From: Rotaria sordida
Taxonomy: Eukaryota > Rotifera > Eurotatoria > Philodinida > Philodinidae
Length of the DNA: 64,000 nt
Direction: 5' to 3'
Assembly (NCBI GenBank): GCA_905250125.1
Contig: CAJNOL010000016.1
Location: 214,494 to 278,493 of the forward strand
Of the stretch, positions 45,001-55,900 are shown piece by piece (within the stretch, counting starts at the first letter, position 1; each line of letters begins with the position of its first letter). Position numbers and translations under genes: made by a program. The notes under the pieces are model-generated. The model saw only the letters and a list, made by a program, of their open reading frames with translations, searched no databases and was not told the DNA's origin.

Positions 45001-47621
45001 TTATCTTTTAGCATAGTTGAATAGCAGAGATGGGATCAATTCGCATTTTTGCGGAATCAAATCGATGCCATCTCTGTTGGATAAACCGCGTCGAGTTACC
45101 TAAAATTTTATTTTTAGCATATTCAAACGATGTTGTTGTAGTGAAACTCAGATTTAAAAAAGTATCAGAAAAGTGTATAAAAATTGAAACATATCAAAAA
45201 CGTCAAGTTTTACGAGGGAACTGTTTCAGCTGATCAATTATCTTTTTTTCCAGAGTTATAGGTATTTTACTAAAGTTTTAGGCTATGACACGATATGTGA
45301 CAACAAATTGAATGATAGTAATGCGATTAGAAATTTCGCCCATGGATAGATCTATCTGTAGGCGAAATACTATCATTCAATTTGTTGGTACATATCGTGC
45401 TATAGCGTGGAATTCCAGTAAAATGTCTATAACATTAGAAGAAAGGCCTAAGGGCACTTATCCTTCTGAGATCGTTTATATCTCACTGGAATTTATCTTA
45501 TACATAGAGTCCAAAAATAATGTATGTTTTTTGAAAAATATTGTTTGATTATTGAGAAAATCAATTTTTTCGATATGATAGTAAAGCGCCATAAGTATGA
45601 GTTTGTATTCAAAGATTGTGACGATTAGTTTTAAAAGAAATGAATATCACATTCAGAACCAGCGCAAAAAAAAACAGTATACTCAGAATATTCGAAAACA
45701 GCAGCGAAGGCGTATAAAAACCGAAATTTAACTTTGAGTGTAATATTCTGTGCACTAATTCTGAATATGATATTCGTTTCATTTGAAACTGATGATCAAA
45801 ATCTTAAAATACAAATCCGTATTCATGACGTTTTGTTATCATGAAAAAAAATCGACTTTCTCAATAATCAAACGGTATTTTTCAACAAGCAAAGTTTAGA
45901 TAAAGCTTGAAACTTGATGCTTTTGGTGTGATTCAATTTTTATGGATTTTTCTGATTGAATTTAACCTAATTTTCATTACAAAAACATCGTTTGAATATG
46001 CTAAAAACAACATTTTATAGGTAACTCGACGAATTCTATCTAACCACGCCAACAAAAAAAATTTCGCTTCAATTTCGAATTGCTAGCACTTTATTAATAA
46101 TAATAAATAAGATAGAATTCGATATGTCAATACAAATTTTTATTATAATCTAATAAATAATTAAAATTTACCTTCAACAATTCCTTCTTCATCATTTGAT
46201 TCATCATTTGATGATGAGATTTCTTGTTCTGATTGGGATGGTTGGCTTTCACTTGTATTTTTTTCTGGTGAACTAATAACATTTTCATCATTCGATTTAT
46301 TCCGATGTACGGTTGATACTGTTTCTTTTTTACTTAAAATAGAAAAAAAACAAATTTACACAAATATAAGATGATGGGAAAAAATTTAACAACAACTTAT
46401 TTTTGATTTTTTTTTCTAAAATACTTTATAGAGCGATCCAAAAGTCACTGAGCAGTTTTCACCGTTGTAAACAGGAGACTCGGAAACATCGAATCATGTA
46501 AGAAACATAATATTTAGAAAGAGTTTTAGGAGAGTTTTGAAAAAACCAAGATGCCTAGAAAAATGAGGTTTTCGAAAGTTCAATGTTTCGATGTTCCAAG
46601 TCTCCTTTTCAACGTTGAAAACTACAGCTCTCTTTCTCGTTTCTATCAAAAGTTATTTGCACTCAGAAACTATCCGGTGACTTTTTTATCCTGTATAGCA
46701 AGATTTCATAGATGAACGATGATGGCAAAGTTTCTAGAAAATTGGATACGGTAGTTGTTAGATCCCAAAAGGCTGTTTTTTTAACAATGCTTTTTTAAAT
46801 AGAACAAAATGAGAAGTTGCCATACTTTCTACAACCTTCTCTTAAAAAGTTAACAGTATCACAAAAACCTTAAAATAAGGAAATTTATCAAAAGATCGAT
46901 TGAAAAATGCCTTTTTTCGGTTTTTATGATACTTTTAACATTTTAAGAGAAGGTCATAGAAAGTGCGACAATCTCTCATTTTGTTCTCTTTGAAACGGCA
47001 TTGTTAAAAAATAGTCTTCTGAGACTTGAAAACTACCATGTTCGGTTTTTTAGAAAACTTGCCATCATAGTTCATCTATGGAATCTTGCTATAGAATGCA
47101 TTAGAGAAAAACTGCATTGGGTAGTAAAATCACGATCAGGATTTGAGTTAATTGATTAACATCAGAGAAAAATAAAAAATATATTGTTGTTAAATGTTTT
47201 TTCTACCATCTTATAATTTAATAGAAAATTTTAAGTTAAATAAATACCTTCTTTTAACTGAATGTCGATGATATTGTGTTGCTGAACGCTTATTTGATTT
47301 CGAATGTTTACGATGATGATGATGATGGTGATGTCGATGACGTGATCGCTTTTTTTGATGACTTTGATCAATATCTGACATTATTGGTGATGACCTCTCA
47401 TCAACTATTGCTTTAGAATCATCATCGAATGATAAAAGTTCACGATCATTTGGATCTTGTTCATTATTATTATCATTTCTTTCTATTAAAGATTTAACTG
47501 GTGTTGATGGTCCTCGTCTTGGTGATGTTGAAACACTACGTTTTTCACTATTTGATATTGGTGAACGAGAACGTGACAATGATGATGAAGATGAATGTAC
47601 ACGTGACGTTCTTGTTTCCAT
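42007..47621 (-). CDS. ELAV/Hu-like RNA-binding protein, three RRMs
   Basis: Five exons: 47248-47621, 46172-46332, 44040-44910, 42388-42554, 42007-42329 (1896 nt, 631 aa). RRM1 (about 221-299) has TQLIVNYLPASLRESDF, TGQSYCYGFIEY and KLKVSYAQP, close to ELAV. RRM2 (about 326-402) has NIYITDLPDDFDEKMLERLF and SRGVAFVLM. RRM3 (about 553-630) has GFVIYAFGLPHD, ESKGYSFITMRYYDDA and the very last residues QVRFKQ. ELAV/Hu proteins bind AU-rich RNA and control splicing and mRNA stability, often in neurons. This one is unusual: it has a 220-residue N-terminal Ser/Arg- and His-rich arm (HHHHHHHRKHSKSNK) and a Ser/Pro-rich RRM2-RRM3 hinge with poly-Pro. The donor at the end of the RRM2 exon (AT/GTTCGT) is weak, so that junction is less certain. 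Introns 1, 2 and 3 are enlarged by repeats. Confidence 0.9.
42634..44015. mobile_element. Family C element, copy 1 (no inverted ends), ELAV-like intron
   Basis: Its left 200 bp (AGCTATTAGCACAATTCCTG, then GATTAAAATGTGAAA and TATAACGAGACGTTATTAAT) match 50757-50945. Its right 90 bp (CCAAATTTTCACTTTCAACACT, then CAGATCGTATTTGAT) match 51553-51607. The two copies share both ends but not the middle. No terminal inverted repeat was found. This is compatible with a Helitron-like or SINE/LINE-derived non-autonomous family; the type is undecided. Confidence 0.6.
45025..46055. repeat. Foldback element in ELAV-like intron 2
   Basis: GTCGAGTTACCTAAAATTTTATTTTTAGCATATTCAAACGATG near 45090 pairs with its inverse near 45985-46035. 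A local hairpin around AGAGATGGGATCAATTCGC opens the element, and a perfect inner inverted repeat (GAATGATAGTA...TACTATCATTC) lies at about 45312-45382. Confidence 0.7.
46429..46700. repeat. Small TIR element (about 270 bp)
   Basis: AGAGCGATCCAAAAGTCACT at the left pairs with AGTGACTTTTTTATCCTGTA-like DNA at the right (GGTGACTTTTTTATCCTGTA). Inner arms TTTTCACCGTTGTAAACAGG and CCTTTTCAACGTTGAAAACT also pair. It abuts the truncated left end of a family A element, so it probably inserted there. Confidence 0.6.
46701..47165. repeat. Foldback element, family A copy 2, left-truncated
   Basis: It shares with 29724-30425 the arm blocks ACGGTAGTTGTTAGA, TTAACAATGCTTTTTTAA, ACCTTCTCTTAAAAAGTTAA and, at the right, ATAGAATGCATTAGAGAA with GATTTGAGTTAA. 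The outer 60 bp of the left arm are missing where the 46429-46700 element begins. It lies in intron 1 of the ELAV-like gene. Confidence 0.65.
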
Positions 47622-48748
47622 CAGCCGTTATCAAATTGATATTGATGGAAAAGCAGAGCGGACTCTAAAAAATTTTAAAAAAAAACAAAAAAAAAAATTT
47701 ACTTATACTAAAACTAAAAGCCAGTTGTATTTTAATTGTCAGTTGATCAATAACAAAAAAAATCAAGTCTGTCTTTTATCAAGCAGCAACACACACACAC
47801 ACACACACAGTGGTTTTTTTTATTTGACGTGTTTAATTATCTACTTTACCTCGTATATGAAAATATTTAATTCTCATCATTAGAATAAGAAATATATAGA
47901 TATAGATATAGATATATATGTATATAGACAAATCAATATAAGAACAACAACAGAAGACTTCTTATTATATAAATAACAAAGGAAATAAATAGTTTTTCAA
48001 ACAACAACACATATATAAACCATTTGAATAAATTATATTCCTAGTTTTTCTTTTTTGTATCTAATTGATTATTATAATAACATCGTAAAAAAAAACAAAG
48101 CGAAACAAAATATATAAATATAACGAAAAAGCTCTTGCCGTTGAAATTATAAATATAAACAAAAATAAATGCACAAATCGACCAAATACGATCTTCAATA
48201 AAATTAAAAATTTATATTTTCTCTCTATAGATTTTAATATTATATACTTACATAATTTATAACATCGAACCAAAAATCAATATATATATAAATATATATA
48301 ATAATCTAGAAACACAAAATGTAACAAAGAATATAATCAACTTTTATTTTGTTTATTTGAATAATGGTGAAAAAAAAACGAAGACGATGAATGGATCATC
48401 AATCAACAACAACAACAAAAAATTTTCCTTGTGAAAGCAAAAAAATAAGAGAGAGAGAGAGAGGCATAATAAAGGTTATAACGATAACAAACAAACAAAA
48501 AAAAACAAATGAAAGAAAAAAAAATTCATCATCCACGTTTATACCAAAGGCATAAAAATCCAACAAACCACCCGAAAACCCATGTAAATAAAGAAATGAA
48601 AATAAAGAAAACCAAACTTGTAGAATTATAAGGTAAATGTTCTCTCTCTCTCTCTGGTTATATGTTGATTCTCTTTTTTCTGATTGTCTCTCGATAAATC
48701 AACACTAAGTAAACGAAAAAAAAAAGGAAAATCGTGAATGTTAGATGT
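47622..48748. other. Intergenic between ELAV-like 5' end and eIF4B 3' end
   Basis: No gene. Rich in simple repeats: (AC)n at about 47790-47808, GATATA/TATAGA runs at about 47895-47930, (AT)n at 48280-48300, AACAAC at 48403, (AG)n at about 48449-48463 and (CT)n at about 48640-48655. It contains the ELAV-like promoter and the eIF4B 3' UTR. Confidence 0.5.
47790..47808. repeat. (AC)n microsatellite
   Basis: About nine AC units, 170 bp upstream of the ELAV-like start codon. Confidence 0.85.
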
Positions 48749-51700
48749 TTATCCATCAATATTTGGACTTCGAACATCATCATTTTCATCCTTATTATTA
48801 TCTGGATCATCATCGTCAAGCATACCAAATTTATTCGACAATTGAAGCTAAATCATATAATTCAATTCTATTAATTAAGAAAAAAAAATATTTATTTATA
48901 CTTTATGTGAAGCATCTTCAGTTTGAACTGTCCGCCGTGTTGTTCCTCTAGAAAATAAAAAACATAGAATCGAGAATGAAGATTTCTTTAACAAAAATTT
49001 TACCGTTGTTGATTTCTAGATTGTGATTCAGTATTAAAATTATTATTTGATGAACGACCAGGATTATTATGTTCACTTGTATCCTGATTACGATCATCAC
49101 GATCACGAGGTCGATAATTACCACGTTCATTATCTAAATATAAATTATACTAAAAAAGAAAATCAATTTTATTCGATACCTCGTTCTGATTGATTGTGAT
49201 GATTATATTTGCCTTTACGGCCAGATTCATTATCACGTCGAGATGGACCACCATAACGATCTCGATCATGACCACCATAACGATCTCTATCATGACCACC
49301 ACCACCACCATCACCACCATAACGATCTCGATCATGACCACCACCACCACCATCACCACCATAACGATCTCTATCATGACCACCACCACCACCACCATCA
49401 CCACCACGACGATGATCATCATTACGTTTTCGACCCTCATCCTCATACTGTCGTCCACCTATAATTAAAAAACAAATATATAAAAAAGTTTATAAAAAAA
49501 AAAGAATCTTTTTAAATATATACCACTAAATTCTCGTTTGTGATGGTAATCGGCACCATGACCAGATCGACCTGAATAAAATTAACAGAAAATATTTTTT
49601 TGAATTTATTCAAGAAAAAAAAAATTAAATTTCTCTAACCCTCATCATTTTGTGATGACCGTTTACCACGATAAGCGTCTCGTTCACTACCACGATTATG
49701 TGATGGCCTAAATAAAAAATAAAAGAAAAATTCAATGATAATTACGAGAAAAATGATAAATATAAATTACCTAGATGAAGTTCCTTTATCTTCATTATCA
49801 GCCGATGTTTCACTTGCAGTCATTTGAAATTCTTTCATTTTTCTTTCAATTTCAAGTTCTCTAGCAGTTGTATCCACCGGTTTAGCTCCACCAAATATAG
49901 AAGCACCAGCACCACGTGCTGGTTTTACTGTTGATTGTTCATCGGATGTATTAACTCGAGAAGTATTATCATTTGAATCTCGTGATTCTTGTTCTTGATT
50001 TTCATCGGGATTTTCATTTAATGATGAATCTTCTATTTGTTGAGTAGGTTTATTTGTTATTGGTGATGGTGATTCATCTGGATTTGATATTGATGATTGA
50101 CCAATATTATTAATAGATGATGATGAACCGGATAATGGTTGATTTTCTTCAACTGGTTTTGTACGTGGTTGAAGTTGAAGTCGTTGACGTTCACGTGGTG
50201 GTTCTCGTTGATCATCACGAGTATCATCTAATTTTATTCAGACATTAAAAAAAAAAGAATTAGTAAAAAAAACAAAAAGAATTCAATACCATTCGCAGCC
50301 TTTCGATCACGTGTATCACTAAAATAAATTTTTAAATAAAAAAAAAAAGATTCTTTTTTTTTAAATAATATTTTACCGTGTATCACTATATCGACCTGCA
50401 TAATGAGGTCTATCGCCTCCACCACTCGGTCGATTAGTATCATCTTGATAACGATTACGTTGTCCTTGTCGATTATAATCACGATTACCACCACCTCCAC
50501 CTCCACTTCCACGATCATCTCTCGTACGTGGATAACCAAATCCATAATCATTGCCATGTTGACCATCTCGTGAAGTATTACCCATACTCGCTTTAGAAAA
50601 AAAAAAAAAATATTTTTATTTCTTCGAAATAATATACAAAATAACTTACGTCGCCCATGATCACCACGATTTTGTCTATCACGATTAAACCCACCACTTG
50701 GACGATCATCAGATGTGTCATCGGGTCGGGCTAAAAGAATTTTTCAGTGTCTTTTTTTTAAAGAAAGCTGTTAGTGCAATCCTTATAAGATTAAAATGTG
50801 AAACATGATGTAGCTGTTTTTGCTAATTATAGGGAAAATATTTTATTCAATCTATTTTGGGATACATTTCTTCATCATTCTTCTCCAGAAATGCCATAAG
50901 GAAGTAGTTTATATATTATAACGAGACGTTATTGATATACAGTCTGTTACACGAAGTGGGACGCTACTAATTAGGAAATTTCTTCAGTTGTCTCTTCCCA
51001 ATTTCAATAGGTTTTTGCCCATAGATACAACAGAGTGTCCTAATAAAAATCTTAAAAGGGTTTAGATTGCTATTGAGATTTGACTAAGCTACCAAATTTT
51101 GATCTGAAACTTTGAGCATATAAAGAATCCAACTAGACTAATTTCTATAAAAATATTCACAAATTTTTAATTAAGTCTCTTTGAGATATAAGACTTTCAA
51201 GAGATAGACTCTTTTCCCGTGGATAGCGTATACAACATGCATTTTTTGAAAGTTTCATATATCGAAAAGACTTTGTTCAAAACTTATGAATTATTTTTAT
51301 GAATTCTAATCTAGTTGAGTTCTTTCTATGTGCAAAGTTTCAGATCGATATTTTATAATACGAGTTTTTCGAAAATCGAGAGTTTCTAGAAAATAGACCT
51401 ATTAAAAATTTCGATATCTTAGCCAAATCTACATAGAAACCTAAAATCTTTTAGGACTTTTATTAGGACACTACGTAGTATCTATAAGTAAAAAATCATT
51501 GAAATCGGAAGGGGATAACTGAAGAAGTTCTGTCGTTAGGTGTCTGTGAGTCCAAATTTTTACTCTCCATATTTCAACACTCGTTTTAGATCATGTTTTA
51601 TAAAAAAATTCAATATTTACGTTCAGCTCTTTTCCATCTATCAGCCATTTCTGGTCGTTCTTCACCACCACCACGATTCGATCGATTATTACCAAATGTT

Positions 51701-52299
51701 CCTCGTCCACTATCACTATGTAAATCAGGTTTATCCGAAATATTAATACGTATTTTACGTCCATAGACTTCTTTATCGGATCTTTTCAATCCTTCAATTA
51801 AATTATCACGTGTTTCAAATTCAACTAAACCAATACCTCGACTACGTATACCATCTCGTATTACTCGAGCAGTTTTTGGCTAAATAAAAGAAAAAAACAA
51901 ATCAAACAAATATAGAAGAATAAAATTAAGAATTATCATACATTTAAATCAGCAAATATTCTTCTTAGACCTTCATCATCAACTTCAAATGATAGATTAG
52001 CAACATGTGCAACAAATGGAGGATTAGTTGGTACAGTACTAAAATCAAAATCATGAGCACTACGAGGAGCTGTTGGTAAAATACCAATGTCAACAACTAG
52101 AAAAGAAAAATAAATTTTTTTTTTCTTTGTGTTTTGAATTTAATTTATTAATTTTGTTACCAATAGGTTTTACTTCTGCTTCTTCACTATCAACTATTTC
52201 TGACCAATTTGTTGCTCGAACAGTAACTAATTTTGATTCAGCAGCAAGAAAATCTGTCAATGGTATAGTTTTGCCTTTTTTCTGTTTTTTCGATGTCAT
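48749..52299 (-). CDS. EIF4B: Translation initiation factor eIF4B
   Basis: RNA-binding cofactor that stimulates the eIF4A helicase in cap-dependent initiation. Thirteen exons: 52161-52299, 51942-52096, 51621-51879, 50650-50730, 50377-50590, 50290-50318, 49771-50227, 49640-49707, 49524-49571, 49180-49458, 49004-49133, 48902-48947, 48749-48847 (2004 nt, 667 aa, phases consistent). The start MTSKKQKKGKTIPLTDFLA matches the conserved eIF4B N-terminus. One RRM (about 73-150) has PPFVAHVANLSFEVDDEGLR and GIGLVEFETRDNL. Long Arg/Gly/Asp-rich regions follow. The conserved block ASIFGGAKPVDTTARELEIE lies near 400-420. The DRYG-type repeats, which in vertebrates lie before that block, are here after it (about 500-545) as HDRDRYGG units. 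It ends in KFGMLDDDDPDNN, like the vertebrate C-terminus. It is divergent with the coiled-coil gene. Confidence 0.93.
49247..49410 (-). repeat. Coding minisatellite encoding DRYGG repeats in eIF4B
   Basis: Nearly perfect nucleotide repeats encode HDRDRYGGDGGGG two to three times plus a shorter HDRDRYGG unit (periods of 24 and 39 nt). The very low nucleotide divergence implies recent expansion or homogenisation. The opposite strand is also open here, purely because of the repeat. Confidence 0.85.
50757..51607. mobile_element. Family C element, copy 2, eIF4B intron
   Basis: It starts AAGAAAGCTGTTAGTGCAAT and ends CCATATTTCAACACTCGTTT plus AGATCATG, matching both ends of 42634-44015 in the same orientation. 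The middle (about 50950-51530) is not shared and has its own inverted block: AGTGTCCTAATAAAAATCTTAAA near 51030 pairs with AGGACTTTTATTAGGACACT near 51450-51475. So a second element has inserted inside. Confidence 0.6.
51030..51475. repeat. Foldback insert within family C copy 2
   Basis: AGAGTGTCCTAATAAAAATC pairs with the inverted CTTTTATTAGGACACTACGT. GATTTGACTAAGCTACCAAA and CTAATTTCTATAAAA also find partners in the right half (TTAGCCAAATC, TTTTTATGAATTCTAATC). The terminal AGTGTCC is like the CAGAGTGTCC end at 62839. Confidence 0.5.
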
Positions 52300-52988
52300 T
52301 GTTTAACTTTTAATTTTGAATTTTTGAATTTGAACTATATAAATAAATTTATTATTTTGTATCTTTTTTTTTAACAATTGCTTTGAGCCATTCGATATTA
52401 AACAAGAGAATGACAAGATATTGAAATAGTTCGTTGATTATAAATGAATAATTCTAATAATTGAAACAATAATAACATGAACAAAATAAGAAAAAAAACA
52501 GATATGATCTACAAAAAAAAAAGAAAGCATCTTAATAAATATGATTATTCTTTCTTATTTTTTTTTTCTTATTTGAGTACAAATATAACAAAAAATAACA
52601 AGGGGACAATCAACAATAAAGAAAAACCTTCTTCATTCTGTATATTTATTTATCAACGTTTCGTACTAAGAGACATGAGATATATGCATTTACTTTTTTT
52701 TATTTACGAAAAAAATAATAAATTATTTTTTTTTTTAATAATTTTAGTTTTTTAGAAAACAAAATTAATTTGTTTCTAGTTTTTTTGGTAATATAGTTTA
52801 TTTATTTCTTAATTCTAAAACATTAATGCATTTTATTTGAAATGCATTATGTATGCATAGAGGTTTAGTCAAAGAAATGATCGAATGAATGGTATCTTAT
52901 AAGAACACGAAACCATATCTATAGTAAATATCCTTCTGTCATTGAGACAAGCATTTCTCTTTTTCTTTTTTTTATTTTCCTTTTGTCA
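52300..52988. other. Head-to-head promoter region
   Basis: 690 bp between the eIF4B start (leftward) and the coiled-coil gene start (rightward). It is AT-rich with poly-A/T runs; no motif could be fixed. It includes TGCATTTTATTTGAAATGCA, a 20-bp imperfect palindrome near 52829, which could act in either direction. Confidence 0.45.
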
Positions 52989-55900
52989 ATGAGTAACACA
53001 ACGTGTTCAAATCAAAATCTTAATGTTAAACATGTTGCAACTCTATTCGAAGAAGTTCAAAATCGTTATATTAAAAAATTAACAACTATTGATGAAAAAC
53101 ATATATTGGCTGATGAACGTCATAAGGTATATTCATTAAATTGTCATTAAATATTTATTTAGTTTTTTTTTTTCTTTGATTAATTATTCATAAGAAAGAA
53201 ACGATATTTATGGAAAATCTTTTCAGAAGTCGAGAATATTTGGAATAGTACTTTGTTTAACAAAATCATTTTTACCAAATAGAACAAATCCGATTTTATT
53301 ACAACACTTGACGAACACGAGAAATGTCTAAGGTTTCCTCTTCAAATAACTGACGACACAAAGTTGTTGAAAAATTGATTTTTTGCAATGTGGTTTGTGG
53401 GAGACACGAAATCGATAGGGTGAAGAATGTACACTCCTCTCCACAGTAATTGAAATTTTTTTTTATTACTTCTAGAGGACATTTTTTTTTATACACGCCT
53501 TCAATCTAATCTTGCGACAGTCGCACAGCCCCTGGCTGTCTATTTCTAATACCCACTTATAATTCAATGAATTTTGAAGTTTCTAAAGAAAAAGTTTGAT
53601 TTCCTGTGTGTTATAATTTTAATGAAGAATCATAGACGTTTTTATTTCAAATATAATTCTATCAGATTATATATATATAAAAATTCAGCTTTTACGAGAA
53701 AAATTTATTAAAAAAGACCTTGTAAAAGTTACCAACTGAAATAATAAGATTGCATCAACAAAATTTCACTTATCATTGTATATCTGATAGAATAAAAGAG
53801 ATTGATGTTGATAATAAAATTGAATAAATGATATTTTATATTTTAGCAAAAATTAGCCGTTTATGAAAGTTATGTAAAAGATTTATCAATTCAAACACGT
53901 TTACTCTTACAAAGTCTTGATGAACTTGAAAAAGAAGCTAATCAACGTGTTGGTTTACTTGAAAATAAACTCAAAAAAGCACATGCGTCTTTACAAGTAT
54001 GTTCCATCATTTCTATTTCCTTCATTTTTTCTAGTTTTCTTTCAATCCCTAGCAACATCATTCATTATCAGATGTAACAAAAAGTGTTAGCGTAAGTTTT
54101 CTAAAAAACAAATCAGGAAAATCGATATTGGTCGTAAATATAAGAACGACATATTTTTTGATGGTTTTCTACGATACTGACGCGAGAATGTTTCTAATGT
54201 GTCAAATCGCTGTTGAGTTGGAACTATGTGCATCATGCAGGTTCTAATGAACTATGAATACTCAACAAACAGTTCGGACTAATAGCATATTACTGCTGAG
54301 ATACTGTATATTTTAGCAGAATGCCGCGATCCTTCTTAGGAACAGATAGACAGTTGAGTTGGGAATTTCAACTTGAAACTTTGCATAGAGAAACGTCCTA
54401 ATGAGAATAGTTTAATATGAAAGTTTCAGAATTTTTCATTACTCCTAGCCTAAGATATGACGATGATAAAAGCATGCTTTTGCATGTTCCTAATATCCGA
54501 CGGCCTGTTCCTATGTTCTTATTTCAGAAAAGACGCAATCGAAAAATCGAAAACTTTCAAGTCGAAATTTGAAATTCAGTTCTCCAACTGTTCCTGAGGG
54601 GGATTACGGCATTCTGTTAAAAAATACACTATCTTGGCAATAATAAACTGTTAGCTCATGCTCTTATTAGGATATTCATAACTCATTAGAAACTACATGG
54701 TGCACATAGTCCCGGCTCAAAATCAATTTGACATTTAGGAACGTTCCTTCGTGAGCATTCAACTCAAATTCAGATAGTCATTGAAATGGCTAATGAAGTT
54801 CTCTGCTAAGTTCATTCTATACCAAAATTTCATAAATGGATTAGAAAAAGTTTTCTGAAAAAACAAATACGATGGTTTTCAAGTTTCAGAGGACTAAATG
54901 AAAATTAGTAGTTAACAATACCATCTTAAAGGGCACAAAATGAGAGGTTGTCATGTTTTCTACGACTTTCCTTTAAAAAGTTATAAGTAACACACAGTAC
55001 ATAAACATGCGAGTTTTAGACAAATTGCGTTTCTTTTTTCATTTTGTATGATGATTATATCTTTATAAGGGAAGGTCGTAGAAAATGCGGCAACCATTCG
55101 TTTTGTTCAGAATTTCGTGCTCTCTAAGATGGCACTATTAACAAATAATTTTCATACAGTCTGCTGAGATCTGAAAACCACTGTGTTTGGTTTTGTGACA
55201 AACCTTTTGCTTATAGTCCATATATGAGGTTGTGTTATAGAATGCATTTGGTAGAGAATTTCATTGGCTATTCCAGCTACTATTTGGATTTGAATTAAAT
55301 GCTCAGTATCGTAGAAAAAAATTAAAAATATGTTGTTCTTATATTTTTAATCAGTATTGTGTATAAATTATTCTCTTTTTTTTTTAATTTTCTTAAAGAG
55401 TATTGAATCAGAAAAATGGAAATTAAATCATGAAAACCTTGATGTAAAACATGATCTGGATTCATTAATAATATTTATTAATACAGCTAAGCGAACAGGT
55501 AAATGGGATACAAAAAGACTTCAATTAAAAACTATTCCAATTGATCGTATAATTGGTATATCAAATGATGATATACATCCTACAGTACCTTTACATAAAG
55601 AAATTCAATATCGTGATGAACGTATACAAGTTTTACAAGCTGAAATTGAACAACTTCGAAAAACAAAAAATGAATTAGTTAAAGAAGTAGAAAACTTATT
55701 ATTTCACTTATTTATTTGAATAAATTTCATTTTTTTTTTGTTAAGTCATCGAATAAACAGTCATCTTTCTCTTCATTTATGGAAGTTGATGAATCGAAAG
55801 AAAAAGTTTGTATAAATGTTATTTATTTATAAATTCTTCAAATTTCTTTCGTAGAATATTGTTCTTTCAAAAAAAGTTGAAGATCTTCGTGCTCAACTTA

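Noticed and set aside
49150-49468. Open frames on both strands in the Asp/His/Thr repeats
   Set aside because: They are antisense or out-of-frame readings of the eIF4B DRYGG minisatellite.
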